A stretch of DNA of 58,732 bases, taken from positions 1-58,732 of the forward strand of contig JACRGR010000013.1 in the NCBI GenBank assembly GCA_016212275.1. The letters run 5' to 3'. The notes under the pieces were generated by a model. It had not been told where the DNA came from and searched no databases. It was given only the letters and a program-made list of their open reading frames with translations. Below, one piece after another: positions 44,285 to 51,881 of the stretch (within the stretch, counting starts at the first letter, position 1; every line of letters starts with the position of its first letter). The translations under genes and the position numbers were made by a program. The DNA is from Nitrospinota bacterium (GTDB lineage: Bacteria; Nitrospinota_A; UBA7883; JACRGQ01).

Positions 44285-46090
44285 CTACCCATTGTTCCGT
44301 TTGAGCGGAATCGTGAAAAAGAAGGTGGAGCCTTTGCCCGGCGCGCTCTCCACGCCAATCGCGCCGCCGTGCATCTCCACGATCAGCTTGCAGATCATCA
44401 GGCCCAGGCCCGTGCCCGCCGCCTTCGCCGCCGCGTCGGTCCCCACCTGCACGAACTTGCCGAACAGTTTTTTCTGGTCCTCCGCCGTGATACCCGGCCC
44501 CATGTCGGTGACGGCGAAGCGGTATTTCCCGTCCGCCTCCGATTCATGCAGGAGCACCTTCCCGCCTTCCGGCGAGAACTTGATGGCGTTGCCGATGAGG
44601 TTGTTGAACACCTGGAATATCTTCGAGCGGTCCAACATCATCGTCGCGCATTCCACCGCCCGGTGGTCCAACACGACGTTCTTGTTGTGCGCGTTGAACG
44701 ACATGGCGTTGATGCTCTGCGCCAGCACCTCGTGGATGTTCGCCCCGGCGAGGTTCAGTTCCAGCTTGCCGGAGTTCGCTTTTGCCAGCGATAGCATGTC
44801 CTCGACCAATATCAGCAGGTGTCCGGCGGAGTTCACTATCGCATCCAGCGACCGGCGCTGGACCTCGTTCACTTGGGTTTTCTCCAGCATCAGTCTGCCG
44901 AACCCCATGATGGTGGTGAGCGGCGAACGCAGATCGTGCGACGCTATGGAAAGGAAATCGTCCTTCATGCCGAGCAGTTCCTTCAGCCGCTGATTGGTCT
45001 CGCGCAACCGCGATATGGTAAGCCCCTTTTCGAGGGCCAATGCCAGATGCGGCTGGACGGCGTCGAGCAGGTGCATGCAGGTCTCGTAGTTCGCGCCCAA
45101 ATACCCGCGCGAGTACACGTTCGGTATGCGCGAAGAAAATGTGATGAACCCGGTCGCATTGTTCGCCACATACAGCGGCACGGCGAGGTTCGTGCGTATC
45201 CCCTCGGCCAGCAGACGCTCGTTGTACGGGGTGACACGGCCAGCGGCCTTCACATATTTCTCCAGGTCGAAGATGATCCGCTTTTTCCCGCCTTCCAGAA
45301 GCACCAGATCGTTTTGCGCGGTCAGGCTTTTGTCAAGCAGTTGGCCAAGCGTGGAGAACGAAAGCTTGCACGAATACCCCTTGTGCAAGAGTATCGGGTT
45401 GTCCGATTTCACCATTGCCACGGTCAATTGCTCCCCCTTCTCGTCGAGGAAGGAGAGGCCGATGCGGTCGTACGGGATCACCTTTTTCAGTTCGGCGAAG
45501 ATGATCTCGAATATTTCATCGAGCGTCTGCCCGATGTGGATGGCGGACATGACCTCGATGATGGTGGCGTTTATCCGCGCCAATTCGGCAAGGTGGTTGT
45601 TCTGCAGGGCCATTTCCCGCCGGGATCGGCACCGCAGAGTGATGTCGTGCATGTGGATGATGATGCCGGTCCAGCCGCCGCCCTCCCCTTGCAGGGGGCG
45701 GACGGAAACCTCGAACCCCTTCACGTCCGGGGCATCGGGGTCTTTGAGCGCCTCAAAAGTGGTTCCCCTGCCTTCCCGCGCCGCGTTGAGCGCGTCCCAC
45801 AGGAGGTTGATGCTATCGCCGTACCGCGTTTCCATGTAGGCGCGTTCGAGGGGACGGTTCTCCACTTCCGCATTGGAGGTGCGCAGGAACGCGCGTGCCG
45901 ATGCGTTCAGGCACACCACGTTCAGCGCGGCGTCCAGCATGATCACCTGGTCGGGTAGCGCGTCGAAATACCGCTCCAGGTGCTCCCTGGAACCGGAAGA
46001 AGCAAATTCCAAAATAACCTCCGGGAATGTTTCAGTGTAGGATTCTAACATATCGTCATTCTGAAGGAGCGCATCGACTGAAGAATCCAT
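44285..46090 (-). CDS. Sensor histidine kinase (PAS-GAF)
   Basis: A 601-residue soluble kinase: PAS (about 40-150), GAF (180-355), HisKA with His in SIASHDLRSPL, HATPase (NNLIGNAIKFSPEGG, GTGLGLMICKLIVEMHGG). There is no membrane span and no receiver. Two starts are possible: ATG 46090 gives 13 extra residues (MDSSVDALLQNDD) encoded by a dispersed inverted repeat, and ATG 46051 begins just after it. Neither has a good ribosome site. It lies downstream of leuS with a 44-nt gap. Confidence 0.9.
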   Translation of the reverse strand: MDSSVDALLQNDDMLESYTETFPEVILEFASSGSREHLERYFDALPDQVIMLDAALNVVCLNASARAFLRTSNAEVENRPLERAYMETRYGDSINLLWDALNAAREGRGTTFEALKDPDAPDVKGFEVSVRPLQGEGGGWTGIIIHMHDITLRCRSRREMALQNNHLAELARINATIIEVMSAIHIGQTLDEIFEIIFAELKKVIPYDRIGLSFLDEKGEQLTVAMVKSDNPILLHKGYSCKLSFSTLGQLLDKSLTAQNDLVLLEGGKKRIIFDLEKYVKAAGRVTPYNERLLAEGIRTNLAVPLYVANNATGFITFSSRIPNVYSRGYLGANYETCMHLLDAVQPHLALALEKGLTISRLRETNQRLKELLGMKDDFLSIASHDLRSPLTTIMGFGRLMLEKTQVNEVQRRSLDAIVNSAGHLLILVEDMLSLAKANSGKLELNLAGANIHEVLAQSINAMSFNAHNKNVVLDHRAVECATMMLDRSKIFQVFNNLIGNAIKFSPEGGKVLLHESEADGKYRFAVTDMGPGITAEDQKKLFGKFVQVGTDAAAKAAGTGLGLMICKLIVEMHGGAIGVESAPGKGSTFFFTIPLKRNNG

Positions 46091-46120
46091 CTAAAGATAT
46101 CCTTCACTCCGTTCAGGATG
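46057..46120. repeat. Imperfect inverted repeat at the kinase 5' end
   Basis: CATTCTGAAGGAG (46057-46069) and CTCCGTTCAGGATG (46107-46120) form an imperfect inverted repeat around GACTGAAGAATCC...GATATCCTTC. It occupies the short leuS-kinase gap and the first codons of the kinase. It resembles a dispersed intergenic palindrome; no second copy is seen here. Confidence 0.5.
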
Positions 46121-46134
46121 AAGGCAGGAAAGAA

Positions 46135-48597
46135 TCAGTGGACGATATTGACCAGCCTGCCGGGGATGACGATGATCTTTTTCACGCTGTCGCCGCCGAT
46201 GGCCTGCGCCACCTTCGCCTCCGCCAGCGCCAGCTTTTTGAGTTCCTCTTCGGCGATGTCCGCGGGTACTTCCAGCCGCGCGCGCACCTTGCCGCGCACC
46301 TGCACCACGATGGTCAGCGTTTGCGCCACCGTGTACGATTCATTCCACGCGGGCCACGCGCTGGCCGTCAGGTAATCGCCATAGCCGAACGCCCCGTACA
46401 GTTCCTGCGTGACGTGCGGCATGAACGGGTGGAGCAGTTTCAAAAAGTCCACCAGCGTCCCGCGCAGTTCCTGTTTGTCGGCGGAAGATGTCGGCGCGTA
46501 TTCCGCCAGGAAGTTCAGCAGTTCCATCCCCGCCGATATGGCGGTGTTGAAATGCTCGCGGTCGCGGATGTCGGTGGTGAACCGCTTGATGGTCACATGC
46601 CGCCAACGCCGCAATTCCACGTCCGGCGCGCCCTCGGTAGTGGCGGGAATATCCTTCAATTCCGGTATCCACTTCGCGTACAGGCGGTACACGCGTGACA
46701 CGAAGCGGTATGACCCTTCGATGCCGCTATCGTCCCATTCCAGGTCGCGTTCCGGCGGCGCGGCGAACAGCATGAACACCCGCGCGGTATCGGCCCCGTA
46801 CTTTTTCAATATGTCGTCGGGGTCCACGATGTTGCCTTTGCTCTTGCTCATCTTCGCGCCGTCCTTGATGACCATCCCCTGCGTGAGCAGGTTGGCGAAC
46901 GGCTCGTCCGCTTTCAGGATGCCGATGTCTCTGCAAAATTTATTGAAGAACCGCGCGTACAAAAGGTGCAAGATGGCGTGCTCGATGCCGCCGATGTATT
47001 TGTCCACCGGCATCCAATAATCAATTTCTTCTTTCAGCGCGGGGGCGGTGTCGCACCGGGGCGAGGTATAGCGGTGGTAATACCACGACGAGCAGATGAA
47101 GGTGTCCATCGTATCGGTCTCGCGCTTGGCGTCCGCACCGCACTGAGGGCATTGCACGTCCATGAACGACGGCAAAGTTCCCAAAGGCGAACGGCCCCCT
47201 TCCAAAAGGTCGGCGTCGGTCGGCAAAATAACCGGCAGTTGCTCTTCCGGCACCGGCACAAACCCACACTTCGGACAGTTGATGATCGGTATCGGTGCGC
47301 CCCAATAGCGCTGGCGCGAAATGCCCCAATCGCGCAGGCGGTAGGTGATGGAACCCTCACCCACCCCTTTTTCCTTCAGCATTTCGTTTATCTCCGGGAT
47401 GGCCTCGCGGTTGTTCCGCCCCGTGTACGGGCCGCTGGCGTGCATCGCGCCGTCTCCGGGATATGCGGCGTCCACTGGCGCATCCGCGCTCTCCCCTTCC
47501 GGCACGATAACGCGCCGAATGGGAAGGTCGTATTTTTTTGCAAAGTCGAAATCGCGTGTGTCGTGCGCCGGGACGCTCATGATGGCCCCGGTGCCGTATT
47601 CGGCGAGGATGAAGTTCGCGGTCCAGACCGGCAGTTTTTCGCCGTTGACCGGATTGACGGCGTACCGGCCAGTAAACACCCCCAGCTTTTCCGCGTCGTC
47701 GGCGGTGCGGGCCAGCGTGTCTTGCCGCGAGACGCTTTGCAAAAACGCCTCAACTTCCTTCTCCTGTTGCGTTCCGGCGCCCAGCTTTTTTGTCAGTTCA
47801 TGCTCTGGCGCAAGGCACAGGAAGGTTGCCCCGTACAGCGTGTCAGGCCGCGTGGTGAACACTTCAATCTCGCCGTCCGTTCCGTCCACCCGGAACTTCA
47901 CGCGCGCGCCGATGCTTTTGCCTATCCAGTTACGTTGCATGGTGATCACGCGCTCCGGCCAGTGCCCGGCAAGTTTCTCCAGGTCGGCCAGCAGTTCCTC
48001 GGCGTAATCGGTGATCCGCAGGAACCAGCCGAACAGTTCCTTTTGCGCCACCAGCGTATCGCACCGCCAGCATTGACCGTCATGCACCTGCTCGTTGGCA
48101 AGCACGGTGTGACACTTTTCGCACCAGTTCACGAACGTTTTTTTGCGGTAGGCCAGCCCCTTTTTGAAGAACTGGATGAAGAGCCACTGGGTCCATTTGT
48201 AATATCCGGGATGGCAGGTGGCTATTTCCCGCTCCCAATCGTAGCTAACCCCCAGCGCTTTTATCTGTCCGCGCATGGTGTTGATGTTCTCTATTGTCCA
48301 TTTGTGGGGATGCGATTTGCGGTCAATCGCCGCGTTCTCGGCGGGAAGGCCGAATGCGTCCCAACCCATCGGGTGGAGCACGTTGAAGCCGTTCATCCGG
48401 TAGAAGCGGCTCATCAGGTCGCCGATGGTGTAGTTGCGCACATGCCCCATGTGTATGCGGCCGGAGGGGTACGGGAACATCTCCAGCAGGTAGAACTTGG
48501 GCCGCGCGGGATCGTGGACGGCCTTATCGGCCTTTTGGGCGGCCCACGCCTTCTGCCATTTGGCCTCTATTTCGGCAAATTCGTATTTCGGGTTCAT
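46135..48597 (-). CDS. leuS: Leucyl-tRNA synthetase
   Basis: Charges tRNA(Leu). An 820-residue class I synthetase with HMGH in YPSGRIHMGHVRNYTIGD and KMSKSKGN. The CP1 editing domain is present (TTRPDTLYGATFLCLAPEH), with zinc-type cysteine pairs (WCEKCHT, CPQCGAD). The length matches bacterial LeuRS and the C-terminal domain is complete. It follows the retropepsin-like gene by 32 nt, the last step of an rlpA-protease-leuS arrangement on this strand. Confidence 0.97.
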   Translation of the reverse strand: MNPKYEFAEIEAKWQKAWAAQKADKAVHDPARPKFYLLEMFPYPSGRIHMGHVRNYTIGDLMSRFYRMNGFNVLHPMGWDAFGLPAENAAIDRKSHPHKWTIENINTMRGQIKALGVSYDWEREIATCHPGYYKWTQWLFIQFFKKGLAYRKKTFVNWCEKCHTVLANEQVHDGQCWRCDTLVAQKELFGWFLRITDYAEELLADLEKLAGHWPERVITMQRNWIGKSIGARVKFRVDGTDGEIEVFTTRPDTLYGATFLCLAPEHELTKKLGAGTQQEKEVEAFLQSVSRQDTLARTADDAEKLGVFTGRYAVNPVNGEKLPVWTANFILAEYGTGAIMSVPAHDTRDFDFAKKYDLPIRRVIVPEGESADAPVDAAYPGDGAMHASGPYTGRNNREAIPEINEMLKEKGVGEGSITYRLRDWGISRQRYWGAPIPIINCPKCGFVPVPEEQLPVILPTDADLLEGGRSPLGTLPSFMDVQCPQCGADAKRETDTMDTFICSSWYYHRYTSPRCDTAPALKEEIDYWMPVDKYIGGIEHAILHLLYARFFNKFCRDIGILKADEPFANLLTQGMVIKDGAKMSKSKGNIVDPDDILKKYGADTARVFMLFAAPPERDLEWDDSGIEGSYRFVSRVYRLYAKWIPELKDIPATTEGAPDVELRRWRHVTIKRFTTDIRDREHFNTAISAGMELLNFLAEYAPTSSADKQELRGTLVDFLKLLHPFMPHVTQELYGAFGYGDYLTASAWPAWNESYTVAQTLTIVVQVRGKVRARLEVPADIAEEELKKLALAEAKVAQAIGGDSVKKIIVIPGRLVNIVH

Positions 48598-48629
48598 AAA
48601 TAGGAGTAGAAGCCTACCACAACTGAGGG

Positions 48630-49220
48630 CTATTCCTCCAACGGCTTGAGGGTGAGCGTTTTGGTTTCGGAGTCTATACTTGGCTCGTAGTCCTCCAGGT
48701 CGTTCATACCCAGGATTCCGGAGGCCTCGATATTCGCGTCTTCAAAATCCTTCACCACCGCGTTGACATTGTTCAGCTCGATTACGCCAAGCTGTATCCT
48801 GGAAATCTCCACCAGGTAGATCGGCAGTAGGGCGCCGTCCGGCGTGTGCGCCACCGCCTCGCTACCGGGTATCTTTTTCAATTGCAGTTCAGATTCCAGC
48901 TCGTGCGTGATCACGGTGGATGAGGAATCGGGGTCGTACAAAAACGGTTTTTTAAGCCCGTTGACCACTATCGTTATCATCATCGCCTTGCCATACTCGC
49001 GGTATTTCAGGCTGGCGGTCTTCGCCTTTTTTTCCTCTTTGGTTTTCAGCCGGGCCGCTCCCACGCGCTGGGCGCTTTTTTTGAACGCTTCCGGAATCAC
49101 ATCCTCGTCATTGGTGAAATGCACCACCCCCAGATCATCCACCCACCGCCAGTTGTCGGCGAAGGCAGAGGCGGCGAAAAGAAATACTGCCGCCATGAGA
49201 AGTCCGCACATTTTTTTCAT
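48630..49220 (-). CDS. Exported DUF4124 plus retropepsin-like protein with altered active site
   Basis: A 196-residue protein with a signal peptide (LLMAAVFLFAASAFA). A DUF4124-type segment (WRWVDDLGVVHFTND) follows, then a retropepsin-like aspartic protease fold (MMITIVVNGLKKPFLYD). Where active members have DTGAS, this one reads DPDSS: the catalytic Asp remains but Thr and Gly of the triad are replaced. The C-terminal GILGMNDLEDYE matches the conserved closing strand of the family. It may be an inactive or binding-only protease. The ATG overlaps the rlpA stop (ATGA). Confidence 0.82.
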   Translation of the reverse strand: MKKMCGLLMAAVFLFAASAFADNWRWVDDLGVVHFTNDEDVIPEAFKKSAQRVGAARLKTKEEKKAKTASLKYREYGKAMMITIVVNGLKKPFLYDPDSSSTVITHELESELQLKKIPGSEAVAHTPDGALLPIYLVEISRIQLGVIELNNVNAVVKDFEDANIEASGILGMNDLEDYEPSIDSETKTLTLKPLEE

Positions 49221-49813
49221 TCCATCGTCTCCGCGCGGGGCGGCAAACGCTTGCCCGCGATATACATCCGGCGGCGGTCGCGCACATCGTTGCTCATGAT
49301 GTTTATTGTAACATTCGCCGTGCCGGTCCCTATCATCCCCAGCCCGGCGGCGGCTTTTTTGCTCAGGTCAATGATCCGGTCCTTTTTGAACGGCCCGCGG
49401 TCGTTCACGCGCACCACCACCGTTTTACCGTTGTCCTCGTTATGCACCCGGATAAAGGTGTTGAAGGGGAGCGTTTTGTGCGCGGCGGTCATGGCATGCT
49501 GGTTGTACGTCTCGCCGTTGGCGGTGTTCTTTCCATGAAAATCAGGCCCGTACCACGAGGCCACGCCGGTCTGCGAAAACCCCGCGGCATCCTCCAGCGG
49601 ATAGTACGTCTCGCCCTCCACCGTGTACGGCTGGCTCTTTTTCTGACCCCACTCATCTTTGGAAATATCTTCGCCGTCCGGCGGGGCAACCGCCGATGTA
49701 TCCGTGGGCCCTTTGTACCGTTGCTTGCGGATGGACTCCACGGGGGCGCAGGAAGCCATCACCAAAACGATGGTCAAAAACCCCGCAAACAGCCCGCCAA
49801 ACCGTAAAGCCAT
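49217..49813 (-). CDS. rlpA: RlpA-family septal lipoprotein (DPBB domain)
   Basis: A 198-residue lipoprotein: signal peptide ending VLVMASC with lipobox cysteine. After a linker comes the double-psi beta-barrel (GVASWYGPDFHGKNTANGE, MTAAHKTLPFNTFIRVHN, VVVRVNDRGPF) holding the conserved His and Asp of lytic transglycosylase RlpA. The C-terminal SPOR domain of E. coli RlpA is absent. It would act on peptidoglycan in the periplasm. The ATG at 49813 gives a proper signal peptide; longer frames would not. Confidence 0.92.
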   Translation of the reverse strand: MALRFGGLFAGFLTIVLVMASCAPVESIRKQRYKGPTDTSAVAPPDGEDISKDEWGQKKSQPYTVEGETYYPLEDAAGFSQTGVASWYGPDFHGKNTANGETYNQHAMTAAHKTLPFNTFIRVHNEDNGKTVVVRVNDRGPFKKDRIIDLSKKAAAGLGMIGTGTANVTINIMSNDVRDRRRMYIAGKRLPPRAETME

Positions 49814-49835
49814 AATCTGTGGTAGTTTATCCCGT

Positions 49836-50102
49836 ATGTCATTGGCCCACAAGCCCGCATCAACGCGCGCCCAACGCATCCTTTTGCGGTGCGCCCCTTC
49901 CGTCATCGCCGACGTGCATGCCATAGTGGAAGCGTGCGACAACGTGGCGGTGGTGCGCACGTTGGATCCGGAACAATCGGTGGTGGAGATCATTGCCACG
50001 CCGGACACCTTCGCCGACGCGCTGGGGCTGGCGCAAAGCCTGGAAAGGATACTGGGCGCGGAGATCCTCCACCCCCGGCCAGGAGCGGCCTCCGGTAATT
50101 GA
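49836..50102 (+). CDS. DUF4911-like small protein
   Basis: An 88-residue protein with a compact alpha/beta pattern (ADVHAIVEACDNVAVVRTLDPEQSVVEIIATPD, ALGLAQSLERILG) resembling DUF4911. It has no signal peptide or membrane span, and its function is unknown. Its ATG is only 22 nt from the divergent rlpA ATG, so both promoters must overlap coding DNA or one gene lacks its own promoter here. It is convergent with ridA. Confidence 0.68.
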   Translation: MSLAHKPASTRAQRILLRCAPSVIADVHAIVEACDNVAVVRTLDPEQSVVEIIATPDTFADALGLAQSLERILGAEILHPRPGAASGN

Positions 50103-50124
50103 TCCCGAATTGGAACGAGAGACC

Positions 50125-50505
50125 TTAAATCACCGCTATCGCGTCTATTTCCACCAGCGCGTTTTTCGGGAGCGCCGCCACCTGCACCGTGGCGCGCGCG
50201 GGCGGGCTTGATTTAAAGAACCCCGCATACACGCCGTTCATGTCGGCGAAGTGCGCCATGTCCTGAAGGTACACGGTGGTCTTGACCACGTTGTCCAATG
50301 TGCCGCCCACCTCTTCCATTATCGCGGTGATGTTTTTCAGCACGCGTTCGGTTTGTTCCTTGATGCCGCCTTGCACCATTTCGCCGCTGGCGGGGTCGAG
50401 CGGGATCTGGCCGGAAACATAGAGCAGGTTCCCGGTGCGCACCGCCTGGGAATACGGCCCGATGGCTTTCGGCGCGTGAGGGGTGGCGATGATCTTCTTT
50501 TCCAT
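50125..50505 (-). CDS. ridA: RidA enamine/imine deaminase
   Basis: Hydrolyses reactive enamines/imines released by PLP enzymes such as threonine dehydratase. A 126-residue YjgF/RidA protein with the catalytic R104 (PPARATVQVA), E119 (LVEIDAIAV) and the GPYSQAV and LYVSGQIPLDP signatures. It forms a cytoplasmic trimer in known members. It lies 38 nt downstream of the glycosyltransferase and may share its transcript. Confidence 0.96.
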   Translation of the reverse strand: MEKKIIATPHAPKAIGPYSQAVRTGNLLYVSGQIPLDPASGEMVQGGIKEQTERVLKNITAIMEEVGGTLDNVVKTTVYLQDMAHFADMNGVYAGFFKSSPPARATVQVAALPKNALVEIDAIAVI

Positions 50506-50543
50506 GCGGACAATTTACACGGCTTCAGGCGTGGAACGCAAGA

Positions 50544-51875
50544 TTAGGCGGAAAATTCCCACGGAGGCGGGAGGTCTTTCGTAACGGTAAGCGGATACCC
50601 TTCGGGGCGCACTATCGGCTTCTTCGTTTGCGCCAAATGCGCGATGAACCGCGACGCGGTCGCGGGGCCGTTTGTTCGCGCCAGCGCCTGCGCTATGGCA
50701 TGGGCGCGCCTGCCGAAAGAAGGTTTCTCGATCAATTTATCCACCAGCTCCCGTATCTCGCCAGGAGTGATCCTGTTCATGTCCGCCCGCAATCCCGCGC
50801 CCAGATATTCCACGCGGCTGGCGTTGTCTCCCTGTTCGCCCCCGGCCGGCAAAACCAGCAGTGGTTTTCCCGCGGCGAGCGTTTCATTCACCGTGTTGTT
50901 ACCGCCATGGGAGATCACCACATCCACGCGCGGAAGCAAGGACATCTGGTCAACGGTCTCGAACAAAATCACGTTGGAGGGGAGTTTCAATTTGAATAGT
51001 TTTTCATAGGCGCGTCCGGCGCTCACCACCAATTGGTGTTTTCCATCGGCGAATGCCTCGATGATCTTCATGTACACCGCCGGCTTGTTGTTGAACACAG
51101 TGCCGAGCGACGCATAAACGATCCGTCTGGTCGTGGAAAGCTTTTCAATGGGAAACCCTTTTACCGAAGGCTTCCCCCCGGCGAGACAAGGCCCGGTAAA
51201 GAAAGCGGTGAGGGGAATGCCTGAACGCGGCGCTTCCATGCATTCGGCGGTCAATATCAGGGTGAGCCACGGCGATGAGGGCGCGGAAAGGTATGGAATG
51301 CCGCCGGTCGGCGTTCGCAAGCCGACCTCCCTCCGCGCTTTCGTAAGCGATTTTTCAACCATCCGTTCCAATACATCCGCCAGCTTGCGGTAGCGCGCTT
51401 CCTTGTTGCCGGGCGAGGGGCCTATCGGCAGGCCGCTTCCGAACGGCGGCACTCCCTCCCCTTTGTAACAAAGTCCCGCGTGATAAACGACGGCGTAGGG
51501 CATCTTTTTTGACTCCGCGGCAATGAACGCGCCGGGGAACGAAAAATCCGCCACCACCGCGTCGGGCCGGACCTGTTCAAGGATTTTTCCCAGCGCCCGG
51601 GCGTAGTGCGCGGCCCCGCTGAAAAAAAGCCGCACCGCCATGAACGTTTCCGGATAGCCCGACAGCAGAGGTAAAAACAAAAGCCCCATCGTGGAAGCCG
51701 CCGGGCGCACAGGAATGAACCGGATATCCTCATCCGCGAACACCCGCTGAATATTCGGGGGGGCAAAACCGGCAAAAACGGCGGTGTGCCCTTCCACCCG
51801 CAGTTGCCGCGCGATTGCCAGCAACGGGTTCAAATGCCCCAGGGAAGGATGTGCGGCAAACAGCAAGGTGCTCAT
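50544..51875 (-). CDS. GT1-family glycosyltransferase (UGT/MGT type)
   Basis: A 443-residue GT-B glycosyltransferase. The donor-binding motif reads ISHGGNNTVNETLAAGKPLL and GGEQGDNASRVEYLGAG, typical of macrolide/rhamnosyl-type GT1 enzymes. The N-terminal acceptor domain begins LLFAAHPSLGHLNPLLAIARQL. The acceptor is unknown (lipid or secondary metabolite). GAGGTGAGG precedes the ATG; it starts 6 nt after the PBP1A stop. Confidence 0.9.
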   Translation of the reverse strand: MSTLLFAAHPSLGHLNPLLAIARQLRVEGHTAVFAGFAPPNIQRVFADEDIRFIPVRPAASTMGLLFLPLLSGYPETFMAVRLFFSGAAHYARALGKILEQVRPDAVVADFSFPGAFIAAESKKMPYAVVYHAGLCYKGEGVPPFGSGLPIGPSPGNKEARYRKLADVLERMVEKSLTKARREVGLRTPTGGIPYLSAPSSPWLTLILTAECMEAPRSGIPLTAFFTGPCLAGGKPSVKGFPIEKLSTTRRIVYASLGTVFNNKPAVYMKIIEAFADGKHQLVVSAGRAYEKLFKLKLPSNVILFETVDQMSLLPRVDVVISHGGNNTVNETLAAGKPLLVLPAGGEQGDNASRVEYLGAGLRADMNRITPGEIRELVDKLIEKPSFGRRAHAIAQALARTNGPATASRFIAHLAQTKKPIVRPEGYPLTVTKDLPPPWEFSA

Positions 51876-51881
51876 AGTCCC

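Noticed and set aside
46966..48603. 545-codon frame on the plus strand opposite leuS
   Set aside because: It is antisense to an unambiguous LeuRS with all motifs; its His/Arg/Val-rich composition is the shadow pattern of high-GC genes. Similar long shadows at 47-1168, 3649-4659, 20061-21230, 22200-24038, 24392-25582 and 40083-41243 were dropped for the same reason.
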